Shown here: one piece after another, positions 1-12,400 of the stretch
How the letters are laid out: the number at the start of each line of letters is the position of its first letter
Numbering within the stretch: the stretch's first letter is position 1
Assembly (NCBI GenBank): GCA_037975125.1
Contig: CM075851.1
Location: forward strand, 75,953,349-76,017,348
Direction: 5' to 3'
From: Latrodectus hesperus
Lineage: Eukaryota; Arthropoda; Arachnida; Araneae; Theridiidae
Length of the DNA: 64,000 bases
The notes under the pieces: generated by a model
Databases searched by the model: none
What the model was told of the DNA's origin: nothing
The model's input: the letters and a program-made list of their open reading frames with translations, nothing else
Program-made: the position numbers and the translations under genes

Positions 1-3000
1 TTTTTTTTTCTTTTTTTCCTGTAAATTTAAATTTTAGAAATTGTAGCTAACAAATGCAATTCCTAAGTGGTGCATATTTTATGCATGTGGCTCAGAACAC
101 TTAACAACTAGACAGCTATTACCTCGAAAATCAATTTTTTATTTCTTAACTGAAGCTTACATTATATCGACAATTGTATTACAACAGTGTTTTTTTATAT
201 ATACATATTAAATTTATTATTCAAACTCTATCTTCATCATTTCCATTTTACTCGAAAAAAAATTAAACAAAACATAAAAGTAAAATGCTCAGCTAAAATG
301 AGTTTTGAAAAATAAAAGGAGCATGCATACAACATAATTTATTAAGAACAAATTCAATACTTTTAATTACAATATTTTAAAGTAATATTCAGTCAACGTA
401 TTAGAGTTTCATTTGTAGATAAATGACCAGTTAAACAAATTACCATTTTAAAATATACTTCATTGTAAATCGAACTGTCACAAAAGGCGGGGCTTGGAAG
501 AGTGTCCAGAATAAAACTGAATAGAAGTTTTAATTTATTAAAATTTATGAAATATAATTTTATTTTATTTTGAAAACTATTTAATACTAAGCAAATTTAA
601 AATATTTAACTTACTAAGCAATAAAAATACTTAAGCATTTTGCTAATTTCACTGAATAAATTACAATTAAATTATAGAATGTAAAACAAAACCCTTAGAA
701 AACTGCTGCTTGCATTTAGCAATATAAAAGTCATTGGATACTTCTTAATATCATATAAGGTTTCTTTTAGCCATTCAGACATGAGAATTTTGATGATGAT
801 TTGACTCAGCAAATCATCATTCATTCGCTAGAATTGCTCAGAATAAATATCCAATTGATGATTGTCAATATCAATACTTTGGACAACTATCTGCAATTCA
901 TTAATAACTATTAATACATCTATTTACTATGATAAACTCTGAGGCCAACTGTCTATATGCATATTAATCGGAAATGATGAGTAAATTCAACACTTATAAT
1001 CTCCTTTACAATCTCTATATTGCAAAGAAAAATAAATTATTATTTGTCAAATATTAAAATATACCATTTGACTCACATTGCGTGGAATCTACATAGTTAC
1101 CATGGTAAAAATGAAAGTGATTATAAATCTACGTCCCTGAAGAAGAAACAACAGTTTGTTAAATCTACCAAAACTTCAGGAAATATTATATTAAGATCTT
1201 ATATACACTTTCCCAAACTGCGAGAAGGCAAAGAAGAAAAATTATCATACGTTTGTTCTTCGCAACAATTAATCATATCAACAAATACAAATCTACAAGA
1301 AATAATTTTTATTAGTGCTTTACCATATATTTATGTTCGATTTTTGACATAAATATTACAATTTTAGTTAGGATAATTTACTTTAAACTTATATGAATAT
1401 TTTTTAAAAAAATCTGTAGTTATGAATACATAAGTATGTAACTCTCTTATTTATTTGTTCTAAACATATTACGTTTATGCATTAAAATTTGTCATAACAT
1501 TATCTGAGTACACAACAAATTATCAATTACAAGAAGCTAGAAAATCCTTTTTGTAAAATACACAATGCATGTTCTATATATGTGTGAGTCAAATGAAATG
1601 TTTTTTTCTTAAAAAATAAAGTTTGTTTACATCCTCATTTTGTGTAAATATACAAAATTTCTATCACTGCAACCCATTTAAGTATAAATAAAATTAAATT
1701 CTATTATAAATAAAAATAATAACATAAATAAATAATGAATAATAATAAATAATATTAGTAAAAATAACAAAATTAAAATGCTCTTATGAAAATTAAAATA
1801 CATTAGCTTGTAAAATAAATGAACAATTTTAAAAAAGTTGATCATTAGACCACCTAAATATGTTATATTATTAATGGATATGAAATAAAATTATCAAAAA
1901 TAATGACCATAAAGTCCCGAAATGACTATTTATTCATTGTTGTTATTTCAATTATTATAATTTATACGATTTAATTTTGAGTAAAAAAGTTGAGAGAATA
2001 TCAAAATGAATGCACACATACATAAATTAGAGAAATATTGAATATTTGAAAAAACACATGTTACTATTTTTACTTTGTTGTCTCTTTTACGTCAAATAAT
2101 AATTATTATCTACTAATTACATCAAAATAAATAACAATAGTTTGTAACTCAGACAATTCATATTTAACGATATTCAGTTATGCTCAATTATACTCGTGTT
2201 TCTTCAAAAATGTTCAAGGCTTGTCTTTCAGCTTTAAAAATTTCAGTTTTGAGCATTTACCAAAAAGATAATTCTGAAAAATTTACTTGCATCATTTATT
2301 ACTCCATTTTCATACTTACGCGTTTTCCCAGAATTTGTTCGTTAATATACTAACATTATTTTTATTTCATTTTCTTCGACTTAATGCATCTTAACTATAC
2401 ATAATGAAAAATGCACACATCAAAAGAATGTCTTATCTCTATGTTCTCAGGTTTATAATTTCCTTAAGTTTTCAATTAGTTTGTGCGCAGTTAACAATGT
2501 CCGCTTTTAATAACATCCTATTTTTAGCTAAGCAAAAAATATGCGTGAAGGATAATTACTGATTGCCACATTCTTTTTCACCTTGTATATGATTAATATT
2601 TTAAGATGATTATCTTAGCTAGTTTTTTAATTTTTCATCGTAATTAACAACACTCTACTATTTATAATTATGTGGTTTTGCTAGAAAATTAATTACTTCT
2701 TTTTATATTTTCCTTATTTGTTTCATTATTTTGTTACAAGTACTCAACACAAAAGTATAAAAAAATGTAAAATATTTACTACTTTCAAAAATATTTTGCA
2801 GTTTTGGGAAAAACTGGAATTTAATTAAAGTACTTATATATTGTAGTTAGTAAGTGTATATGCGTTTTTTTAATAAGGAAGAGAATGCTTTTATTTTATA
2901 ATGAGGTATTTTTAAATATCTTATGTAATAATGTCTTTAAACGATATACTTATATGAAATTAGAAAAAAGTATAATATTATATGGAAGGCACTATCAACA

Positions 3001-3173
3001 TCAATTAGAACATATGTGATTTAACTGAATGAAAGTAAAATGTTATATATAGTAAATTCTTTTTAAAAAATAAAAATATGATGTACTTCAATTAGCTTAT
3101 AAATCACATTTTATTCGTGATATCCTTCTTAAATAGAAAATTTTTCTGATGTACAAAAGAAAACATTTGCAGT
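1..3173. other. A+T-rich DNA without recognisable gene
   Basis: I see no coding pattern, RNA gene or mobile element here. The longest open frame (about 1020-1352, +) starts at a TTG and has the Ile/Asn/Lys/Tyr-rich composition expected by chance in A+T-rich DNA. The first 20 bases are a T-rich run. Confidence 0.6.
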
Positions 3174-3192
3174 TTGTGTGTGCGTGTGCGTG

Positions 3193-3224
<32 letters not shown>

Positions 3225-3240
3225 GTGCGTGTGTATATAT
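3174..3240. repeat. GT/GC dinucleotide microsatellite ending in TA
   Basis: Alternating purine-pyrimidine tract that begins as mixed TGTG/TGCG, becomes uniform TGCG tetranucleotides, and ends in a short TATATA. Open frames through it (both strands) are repeat artefacts encoding Cys/Val/Ala or His/Thr/Arg runs. Confidence 0.95.
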
Positions 3241-3344
3241 AAAATATATATTTTGCGGATTTTTCAACAAGCGCGTTCATTCTTCTAACTGTTCTATAAA
3301 AGCAAAACACCTTTTTTATTTATTTCTCTTCTAAGTGCAGATCT

Positions 3345-3690
3345 TTCGTCTATAAGCAAGCGTTCTGTAACCAAGCGACGTTTCCAGTGCTTGATTTAAT
3401 CAGTTACTACGTGACTTGTTAGCCTCAAACAGCCAGTGAAAACTCCACCTCCAGCTATCAGTCCCCTTTTGATACTTTCATTCGGGAAGGAAAGTTTAAA
3501 TGTTCTCATCTTTTTTCCGGAACAACTAAACTACAAATCGATAAAAGAGACTCAGGTCAGAAGAAAACAAGAAGTCTTAATTTCGTTCCAGTACACGCAT
3601 TTCGGAAAGACTCGCAATTGTCTCGAACAGATTTCAACAGTTGAACGTGTTGGGAATGTTTTAAAACAGAAAGGCATGAAAAGTAGTTTT
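3345..3690 (+). repeat. copy 1 of an unclassified old dispersed repeat
   Basis: This segment aligns by eye with 44865-45140 and, over a shorter span, with 15125-15290. Shared landmarks are 'taaccaagc(g/a)acgtt', 'ttgatt(t/c)aat(c/t)agtt', 'ctacgtg', 'ctcc(a/c)cctccagctat', 'gaa(g)tttaaat', 'tttttt(c)cgga' and 'cgcaatt(g/a)tct'. It is the best preserved and most G+C-rich of the copies. An 89-codon frame (3436-3705) runs through it but starts at a non-ATG codon, and the frame is not kept in the other copies, so I do not call it a gene. No terminal repeats or tRNA promoter boxes are visible. The family is unknown to me. Confidence 0.6.
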
Positions 3691-3705
3691 AAATGCATCG
3701 TATAA

Positions 3706-5775
3706 TTTGAAATCGATAATTTTATGAAAGAAAGGATAAAGCCATTAAAAGTAATTGGTTGAATAATTATCCAAATATGATATGAAGTTTAAAAATTATT
3801 ATTCCTAATTGTAAACTCAAAAGATTAAATCAATCTCTTTATTTAGTCAACTTAAGGATAATAATCAATGCATTACAAAGGTTAATGAATAATTTTCAAC
3901 CTTAATGTATCACTAAAAATAAATTTTATTATTGAATTAAGAAACTTCTAACTTATTAAAAATCAAAGCCCTATAGTTCAAATTTTCTCAGTTAACTTGA
4001 CACTATTTTTATTCAAGAAGCATAAAAATTGAGTTATTGGGTATATATTGATTATAATCTATGCAAATCTACAAAGAATTACAGGTACATTTTGAATATG
4101 ATGAGATGAAATGTAAAATAGTTCAACATTAATGACTTTTCATTCTAAATCCGAAATCTACATTTGTCTATTCTAAAAGGAACAATTTCCCTAACGTGCA
4201 ATAATGAAGAAATTTCTGAAATTTTTAATAAAACTTTTTGCCAGTATTTTCTATTTTAAAAACTAGTTGTTACTTACTAAGAAAATATTGGTATTTTATG
4301 GTCAAAAAATTGCATGTGCAAAGCACCTTTATTTTAAATTAGAATCAGATTATGAGAACTCTGATGCTTAATAATAAAGCCTAACAAATTGAACAAATTA
4401 TTTTAACTGTATAAGTAGTAATGTATGCCAAATATATCGATTTTTAACTCTAAATTCATTAGTTTTATTTGCAGCATAGAAAAGTAAGTATGTATTTTCA
4501 TTTTACACTGTATAACAATGTACAACATAATATATAGTAAAAAATAATACAAGACATAATAATAAATGGCGATACTATCAGTATCATTAAGATGAGATTT
4601 GTTATAGGAGACTCGAAAAGATTATAAAGAATCATCATAAAATTTAAATGGCATACGTAATTCATTATAAATGTTATAAATATTAAATAAAAAATTTTAA
4701 TAGAAAAAGATAAAAATCATCACATATGATTATATTTTTTCATGATAAAAATTTCTATCATTAAATATTTACATTATTATGATGACACAAATATTTCGTG
4801 AACGTATTTGAATATAATTTTGAAAAATAATGTATATAAAATCTTTCTATCAAGATTAAAACTAATAATTGAATAAAAAAGCAAATTTTCTTATTATTAC
4901 AAAATATTACAAAACTTTATAATAATCTGAATTTCTTTTTTCATTATTCATTTCAAGTATATCATTCATACTGCTGTAATTATATTTATTCAATGAGTTA
5001 ATTAATATTTTTGAATTATTTCACACCCAAATGACTTGTCTAAAGTCAATAGTTGAACTAAGTTTAGATATTTCTATATTTATATAAAAAAATTATCACT
5101 TTTACAAAAAAATTAGTAAACAATTTATAGAAATGAATACATAATATTAAAAAGTATACATACGTTTATGAAATCCTTTAAAATATATTTTTTAATACTA
5201 TTTGCTAGGACAATTTATTTGCAACATCCTTAGAAAAAAAAAGAACTATAACCAGTGAATGAGATTCTAAACATTCCAATTACTCTTAGGAAAAAGAATT
5301 TAGGAATTTAGGAAATCTTAGGAACGACTAATATATAAAGAAGAATATACTCTATTATCAGTAAGTCATTTATTATGAGAAGATAACATTTTCTTTTATT
5401 TGTTGAATTTTTCTTCTTTTATGAATTTCCACAAATGATTTTAAATTGAATTAATGAATGATTTTACTTCAAACTATCTTATTTTAAAAGTATAGATAAA
5501 AATCCTAGATGGCAATCCTTAAATGGCATTTCAGTCATTCTCCCCATTCCTTTTTCAATAAAATATATTAAAATTGGATTTAATAGATGACAATTTAATA
5601 AATAAAATGAAAGATTGAAAAGATGATGAACTTTTTAAGCGTTTGAGTAAAAAAAAATTACATGGAATTTAGAGTTTTCGTGTTGATTTATCTCTTCTAA
5701 ATCACTTAATGTAAGGAACAAATGTAATAAAAAATTTAAATATAATCATTTATATCACAATATTTTGATATTTAC

Positions 5776-5778
<3 letters not shown>
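3706..5778. other. A+T-rich DNA, nothing recognised
   Basis: No open frame with protein-like composition, no tRNA fold and no transposon termini were seen. Short T/A homopolymer runs only. Confidence 0.6.
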
Positions 5779-5984
<206 letters not shown>

Positions 5985-6164
5985 TGTGTTTGCAGCTAGA
6001 ACCATACATTAAGGATTAAAGATAGAAAAATGTAAGAAATATAATTATAACCAAGGATATTTAATATTCTAATATATTTAAAATTTTTACAAAAATGATT
6101 GAATTTACTAACAAATATTTACACTCAGTTTAGTTATGTAATTAAATAATATTTACATACATTT

Positions 6165-6566
6165 GTTGTTGTTGTTGTTACTTATGACACTTGGACAAGC
6201 CAAGCTCGCTATGCCGTTGGCAGTGCGAATTAAGTCAAACGGGTGCGTCTTTCGTTTGGAACAGAGCACCACGAAGGTGAAACCACGTCTTTGCTCTAAT
6301 TAAGGTGCCTCGTAATTTTGAACCAAGGTCAGGTGACGAGGCCACACCTGAGCTGGCACCCTCCTCTCCACATCCACGCCACACCAGCGGGAAGGACTTT
6401 GGACGTCACAGATTAACGTAGACACGTCCCCAACCTACGGAGTTCCAGCAACCCAGTGAAGGAGAGTACACCGTGGTCACCCTCCCAACCACTGCCTGCG
6501 GCAAATGATGCTTCACTTTGCTGAGCTTACGGGAAGCGGCGTGAAGCTACTGAGCCACTGGAGCTC
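6165..6566 (-). mobile_element. tRNA-related SINE, AAC-tailed, with target duplication
   Basis: A 402-bp retroposon on the minus strand. It is bounded by a perfect 13-bp direct repeat, tttacatacattt, at 6152-6164 and 6567-6579. Its 3' end (left side) is an (AAC)n tail, seen as gttgttgttgttgtt on the plus strand. The 5' end has a pol III A-box-like TGGCTCAGTAG (minus, 6557-6547); I cannot find a convincing B box, so the tRNA head is decayed or of another type. The last ~130 bp of the element (6170-6310) match, on the opposite strand, the 3' end of the SINE at 7651-8033. The body is distinctly G+C-rich compared with its surroundings. It encodes no protein and would depend on a LINE for movement. 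Confidence 0.85.
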
Positions 6567-6836
6567 TTTACATACATTTAAATATCTTTTATTGGTCAAA
6601 ATTTCAAATATTCAACGCAATTTAAAAAATTGTGAATTAAATCTAAATATTTCTCACACAATGTTTATTATTTATTTTTCATGCGCGTTTTTTACAAGGG
6701 TATTCATTAAAATTTCAACTATTCCATGACGTATGTATGTTTTTTAACAGTAATTTAGTGAAGACAACAAATTTATGTGGAAATTTTATAAGATACAACA
6801 ATTCGTAAAATTTACTAATACCATTAATAATTTCGT

Positions 6837-6840
<4 letters not shown>

Positions 6841-6932
<92 letters not shown>
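6841..6932. repeat. (TA)n microsatellite at mariner insertion site
   Basis: About 46 TA units, ending exactly at the left end of the mariner element. Only a short TA-rich stretch remains on the right (7631-7649). The transposon needs a TA target, so the tract is probably the pre-insertion site, possibly expanded afterwards. Confidence 0.95.
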
Positions 6933-6933
<1 letters not shown>

Positions 6934-7630
6934 GAGGTTTGTCCGGAAAATACATATAAAAGTTAAATAATAACTTTATTTTACTGTTTGAAGTGACCGC
7001 CAGGTGGCACTACTGCTGTGACCAATACCATCAACGCTCAGTTCGAGTCAGACCACTCTGTGTGTAAGTAGGAGTGTGCGGCTACTTGTTGAAAGTTACT
7101 CTTTTTCACCTGCCGTCGGCATGGAGTTCTCTCTGATTAAGAAACAGAGCCAGAGAGTGAACGGAAATTTTTACATTGAAGTTTTGACACGTCTCAGAGC
7201 TCAGGTGGCCCAAGTTCGACCGGATTTGGCAAAAGGGGGCAGGTGGATGCTTCATAACGACAATATGCCCGCTCACACTTCGCTCGTTGTGCGTGACTTT
7301 TTGGCTCGAAGCTCAAGCACCATTACAGACCACCCGCCTTATTTACCCGATTTAGCCCCTTGTGACTTCTTTTTGTTCCCTAAATGCAAAATGATGCTTC
7401 AGGAGCGGCACTTGGGAGATGTGGAAGGCATCAAGGCAGAAACGACACGGCAACAGAACAGCACCACAACTGAAGACTTTCAGCAATGTTATTAACAGTG
7501 GAAACGGCGTTGGCAGAAGTGTATCTCGTCTCAGGGTGAGTACTTTGAAGGAGACCATATTGTAATACCTGAATAATTGTAAAATAAAGTTATTATTCAA
7601 CTTTTATACGTATTTTCCGGACAAACCTCG
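6933..7630 (+). mobile_element. internally deleted mariner (DD34D) element
   Basis: A 698-bp element flanked by TA dinucleotides (6931-6932, 7631-7632). It begins CGAGGTTTGTCCGG and ends with the complement. The terminal inverted repeats are 52 bp (6933-6984 and 7579-7630) with only two mismatches, unusually long for mariner. The interior carries a shortened transposase frame. Full-length mariners are about 1.3 kb, so roughly 0.5-0.6 kb is missing; this is a MITE-like deletion derivative. The well-matched TIRs suggest fairly recent mobility, with transposase supplied from elsewhere. Confidence 0.93.
7121..7576 (+). pseudogene. truncated mariner transposase remnant
   Basis: The likely start is the ATG at 7121 (MEFSLIKKQ...). 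After about 15 N-terminal residues the frame jumps straight into the C-terminal catalytic half: RVNGNFYIEVL..., then HNDNMPAH (second catalytic Asp) and PPYLPDLAPCDFFLF (third catalytic Asp). Thirty-four residues separate these two Asp, the mariner DD34D signature. The DNA-binding helix-turn-helix domains and the first catalytic Asp are gone, removed by an in-frame internal deletion. A TAA at 7493-7495 interrupts the frame, but the same frame continues beyond it with typical mariner C-terminal residues (QWKRRWQKCI...YFEGDHI) to a TAA at 7574-7576, three bases before the 3' TIR. The product cannot be an active transposase. Confidence 0.9.
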
Positions 7631-7650
7631 TATATATACATATATATTGT

Positions 7651-8033
7651 GAGCCGTGGTAGCCTAGTGGTTAGGGTATCGGCTTTCAATCTGGAAGGGC
7701 AAGGTTTGATTCCCAATGCCACCAAAGACCCACCTAGTACATGCGATATACGTGCTCGTTAAATCTGTGGAATCAAAAGTTCTATGGTCGGTCATTGAGC
7801 AGTTACCATGGGTGAAATGGTCTGGAGAAAATTTCCTCCCCTTTCAGATCAATGTCAAAATTGCGGGAGTAGATCCTCTGGTTGTGCAATCTATCGGAGG
7901 ATTTAAAAAAGAGCAAAGACGTATTTTCACCTTCGTGGTGTTCTGGTTAAAACGAATGACGCTCCCTATTGACTTAAATTCGCAAAGCCAAGGCATTGCG
8001 AGCTTGGCTTGTCCAAGTGTCATAAGTAACAAC
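7651..8033 (+). mobile_element. tRNA-derived SINE
   Basis: The 5' end is tRNA-like, with A box TAGCCTAGTGG (7660-7670) and B box GGTTTGATTCC (7703-7713; one change from GGTTCGATTCC), the internal pol III promoter of a tRNA-type SINE. The 3' part (about 7905-8033) ends cataagtaacaac and is the same sequence as the 3' end of the minus-strand SINE at 6165-6566, including gagcaaagacg, ttcaccttcgtggtg and agcttggcttgtccaagtg. Target duplications are unclear because both flanks are TA-rich. Frames inside it on both strands are not genes. Confidence 0.85.
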
Positions 8034-8462
8034 ATATTTGTTCATTAAAACTGCTACTCCAAACAAGGTCTCTCTGCGCATATGCAACTTACATTGACAG
8101 AGGAATAAAATTTCTTGCGTGAGAAATAGAGGTGACAGGTACTCCTTAAATTTGCTTGAATAAAAACCTGTATAGCATTTTGCATGTTTTCGCATTTATA
8201 AATTGTATGACAGCATAATTATGAGGTGAAAATCTCCAAAGATGCGTCGGACTAGAAGAGTAAATGATTAACAGCACTTCTTTTTATTTTGAAGGAGAAA
8301 GAATTATAATCTTCAGTTTATTGTAGTTTATTGTAAACTGGTATAACTGTCCGGATATCAAAAAATATCATAACTGTCAGTAGAATATAAAATTGATGTG
8401 AGTTAGGACTCGCATATTGAACAGAACTGGATGTCATATCTAAGTTTCTACATTAATCATTC
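8034..8462. other. A+T-rich spacer, nothing recognised
   Basis: Unique-looking sequence between the SINE and an unrecognised open frame. No promoter or RNA motif was identified. Confidence 0.5.
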
Positions 8463-8768
8463 TTAAGCGTTTAAAACAGAATGGTAATTCAGCAAGAAAT
8501 CCGTAACTTTAAGTACATTTGATGCTGCATTACAGTCAGAAGCGTTTTCTATATTAATATCAAACACCAACTTGGACGCAGGGATAGCATGACGTGTTAT
8601 TTTTAGATGAATATTGGTTCTGTTTATAGCATCATGATAATCATATCCGTTTAGCTGATCCAAGGAATGCATATTGCCATCGTGAAATTTGACAACCCTA
8701 TACGGTCTCTTCACCTGCAACGATATTTCGATGTATTGTTCTATCTGTTTCATACACGTCTCCATCAT
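8463..8768 (-). CDS. unrecognised 101-codon open frame, possible exon or fossil
   Basis: The frame opens with ATG-ATG at 8768 and ends at a stop beside 8463. Its composition (His, Asp, Gly, Val spread through the frame; MKQIEQYIEISLQVKRPYR, FHDGNMHSLDQLNGYDYHD, LVFDINIENASDC) is more protein-like than the Lys/Asn/Ile-rich frames elsewhere in the window, and the DNA is less A+T-rich than its flanks. An in-frame TAA lies only eight codons upstream of the first ATG. I recognise no domain, signal peptide or membrane segment. It could be an exon of an unseen gene, a fossil of a mobile element or virus, or chance. I cannot assign a function. Confidence 0.25.
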   Translation of the reverse strand: MMETCMKQIEQYIEISLQVKRPYRVVKFHDGNMHSLDQLNGYDYHDAINRTNIHLKITRHAIPASKLVFDINIENASDCNAASNVLKVTDFLLNYHSVLNA

Positions 8769-8976
8769 TATATTCTTGACTCTGGAACATTAAATAGTGG
8801 CCGTAACAGTTTTGATGTGTTAAGGACAGTAACTCTATTTTTTCTGCTAAATCTGCGAAACTTTAAAATACAATGATATTAAACTAAAAATAAATTAAAC
8901 TTTAAAATAAAATTATTGGAAAATAATTCTAAATATATAAAAAGGAATGCATAAATTAAAAGATTTCTGTTTAATT

Positions 8977-9004
8977 AAAGATTTCATTAATTAATGAAAT
9001 CTTT
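8977..9004. repeat. 28-bp perfect palindrome
   Basis: The half-site aaagatttcattaa is followed directly by its exact reverse complement, with no loop. It could form a cruciform or be a homodimer-binding site; no function is inferred. Confidence 0.9.
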
Positions 9005-9538
9005 TCTAATATTCCTCCAGTGAAATAAACTTATTAATTTTTTTTCATAATTAATGATAAAAAAATTTATTTTAAAAATGTGTTAACTTGTTAAAAAATA
9101 TTTTTGAGGATAAGAATTTATAATTTCAAAGATATAATATCTATTATATGATAATTAAATTTTAAAAGAATACTTTCTTGAAGATTACCAGGCTACTTTT
9201 CAACAAAATAATGCACGATTGCATTTAGCAGGTATAATATGAGATCTCCTTGATACTGACAACGTTCAGCTTTTCCCGGAACAATATGTTACCTAATTCT
9301 CTCTTAACAATAGAAAACATCAATATACTTTCTGCCAAATGACTGGCATATGATAATACACCAGTTACCGCAAACGATGGAGTATGATCTCGCAGGATGA
9401 GCAATTGGATATGCATATGCTATCCAATCTCGGTTTTCTTTATTATGCAGGCTTATATGTAATGTTGTTCTTCTCAGAGAAGATTGTTCTGGCTAGTTAT
9501 GCCTGAAGAGCAATGTTTCCAAATGTCCTCAAAATTTA

Positions 9539-9584
9539 ATCATTTGCCCTTTCCATATATCATAATATGGAAAAAGCAAATGAT
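9539..9584. repeat. hairpin-forming inverted repeat
   Basis: Two 20-bp arms (atcatttgccctttccatat and its near-complement, two mismatches) enclose a 6-base loop. It lies in non-coding DNA. Confidence 0.85.
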
Positions 9585-12120
9585 ATTTGACCAGAAAATA
9601 TTATTTATTTTTCTAGCTGCATTTATTCCAGGCTTAGTATTTTTAAACAAAATATTTCAATAATACCACATTTATTAAAAATCAAGCATTACTGAAAAAA
9701 TATCGTATATTTAAAACTATACAAAAATATAATTAATTTTGGATCAATTCACCATGTATTATTAAAACAAAACAGTCCCATCATCAAAATAATGGATGTA
9801 AATCGATCATGAAATATTATTTCACACACACACACACAAATCAAATTCTTCTCATAACTTGTTGAACAAGAATTGAATAAACATTTTTTTTGTCATAAAA
9901 AAATTTTTGTCATTAAAACATCATTCATCATGATATGTTGAACTGTTTCCGAGCTGGATTTTCTAGACATACCCAAATTTAACGAACATGTAACGAGTCA
10001 TTATTTGGAAACCAGTGGAATTTTGATATTGTTTCAAATTCATGAAAATATTACTTCAGATTTTTATACATAGCCATGATATAAACATTGATGTCGCATT
10101 CAATCGTAATTATTATACAGGTATATATGATTACATCAGACATTATTTCTGCTAGAATCTGGATTAAATAATATTATTATTAATGATGTTTGATAATTGT
10201 AAAATGCAATTTTAGAAATATGCTAAGATTAAATTCTGAAGTTTTATCAAGGCAATTTGTAAACATGATAGAAAGATCTGTTTATCAGTCTACATTTATG
10301 GTTCTATGCTTGAACAGAACTATAGCCAAACTGAATACAAAAATGACGAATTATTAAATTATATGACACGGTAAAAAATTTTGCTAGAAAATAAAAAAAC
10401 TTAACTAACCAGAATATTTCTCCTTTTATAACTACCAGAAAATCTCATTTATTTGCAAGGACCTTGACATTTTTTCCATTTCTTCCTTAACTATTTTGAA
10501 TATAATAATGAGTGTCAGTTCTCAACCATTTTTATTCAAATCAAATTCAAAAATAGGTAATCTAATCGAAAATCTTTCGCGTAATATAAATCCACAGAAA
10601 GACAATATAATCTTGTTTGCATACAATTTTCAGAAGCATGAGACGTCTGCCTTGCATTTTAAAATCGTGTGTTATTTCAATGCTCGACGCTGTTGTATAT
10701 TCATATATTCAAATCATGGAAAGATTCAAACTTGCTATATTAGATTTATAGCAGAATAGTTTGCGAAATGTCTGTTTGAAACACGAAAATTGTAATTCAA
10801 TTCAAATAAGGCAAAGCGCTTTCACATAGTTACAAATGATTAAATAATTAATTCATATTTAAATATGTAATTTCTTTACTTTTAATTATTTAACTCAATA
10901 ATTTTTTACTACTCCAATTAAGTTTATTCAAGCTTTTATTCTTTAAATTTTATATTTTAGTTTACCAAGATTAATATATTAAGACATATCCAAATAAATA
11001 CAGAGAAATAATCTTTTATAAATTAAATAATATAATGAAATAGGAAGATTAAAGAATAAACAAAAAATATTAATATAGTTTTCAACCATTCATAGAAATA
11101 TATTTTATGCAATAATGTCAGTCTAACCTCATAATTTATACAAAGCCTAAAATAAGGATAATTTGAAAATATGTTTTATAAAACTACAATTAGCATTTTA
11201 ATAAAAATAAACTCCTTCAATTAAAGTAAGTAATAACAAATTACTTCTACTGCATAATTTATGCAATATATTATGCAATTTGTACAGCGTATTATTTCTG
11301 AAAATTTACATTTTCGTTTATAGTTCTTTCATTCACGTTATTTTTACTTCTTTTAATGATTTGATATATTTTGTTTGAGAAACGTTTGCTATTATATTAA
11401 TATAAAAATATTTTTTTTTACTTATGCAGTTTAATTTTCAAGCATTTGCAATGTAATACTACTTGTAAAAAATTTTATTTCTAAATGAATATGTAATGTT
11501 TTTTTGAAATCAAAATTCTTGTTAAATGTATATCTGTCATTACTTTCTATCATTTAAAAATCTTCGGCAATAGATGTTTATATTTTACTATTAATTCCTC
11601 TTTTGTTTATTTCTTTTTGCAACATTTACTCCTTATTAACAATTTATATATTTGAATAAGTTATAATTTTATTCATTTTTTATGAAAGAATAATGTATTC
11701 ACCACGAAATAGGCACATGTAATAGTCAATGTTTTTAATAATTAAAACTATATTTTTCTTTACTTAAGCGAAATGTGTTTTATTGTATGCATTTAGCTCC
11801 CAAAATTTTCATAACAAAATTACTTTTTACTGTTAACAAAATTTTTGAAGTCTTTTTTTTAATTATTTTATAGTTAAACTGCTATCATGAATATACCATT
11901 ATAGCTTGACACTCTTTTCTGAGCACTAAAGTAAATCATTTCTGGTTGCAAGCATTAATTTGTAGTTTATTTTGTAACTCAACAATCATTTCTGCATATT
12001 AGAGTTAATTTAATCAGAAACTATTATTTAAAATAGATTACTAACAACACCTATATTCGAGATTGAGCAGAATTCACTAACGGTTCAACTAAAATAAAAT
12101 TTCTAATTGTCTTGGGACTA

Positions 12121-12400
12121 AATGCAGGAAATATGATGAGAGCGATCACGTTAATCTGCAAGCCGTAGCTGGGGTCTCGGTGAGCACGCAATAATGCTCA
12201 CTGAGGCAATATTGGTGAACATATCAACTCCCTATTTTGCAAATAGTCATGTCGACATTCCATTACTATTTACAGGATAGGGGTTTAATATATTCAAAAC
12301 GATCAACGAAATACTATGCTGGAATTCAATGGCCTAGATTGTTAACAACCGACAATAGACCTTTATGTTACCCTCCTGAACTTAGTGGTTAAAAAGTCAA
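12121..12400. other. G+C-richer island of unknown origin
   Basis: This 280-bp stretch has noticeably more G and C than its surroundings and contains a short hairpin, gtgagca/tgctcac. It has no long open frame and no convincing A/B boxes or terminal repeats. It may be an old retroposon fragment or a conserved non-coding element. Confidence 0.35.

Larger units (their letters stand above)
8769..12120. other. A+T-rich DNA with two strong inverted repeats
   Basis: No gene recognised. The open frame at 10496-10759 (+) starts at TTG and shows no domain. The inverted repeats at 8977-9004 and 9539-9584 are listed separately. A short (CA)n lies near 9824-9838. Confidence 0.5.

Noticed and set aside
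9925..10020. resemblance between 9945-10010 and 52850-52960 (gagctggattt…)
   Set aside because: Only one block of about 12-15 bases matches well, not enough to call a repeat.
10496..10759. 87-codon plus-strand frame as a small gene
   Set aside because: TTG start, no domain, and composition close to random for this base content.
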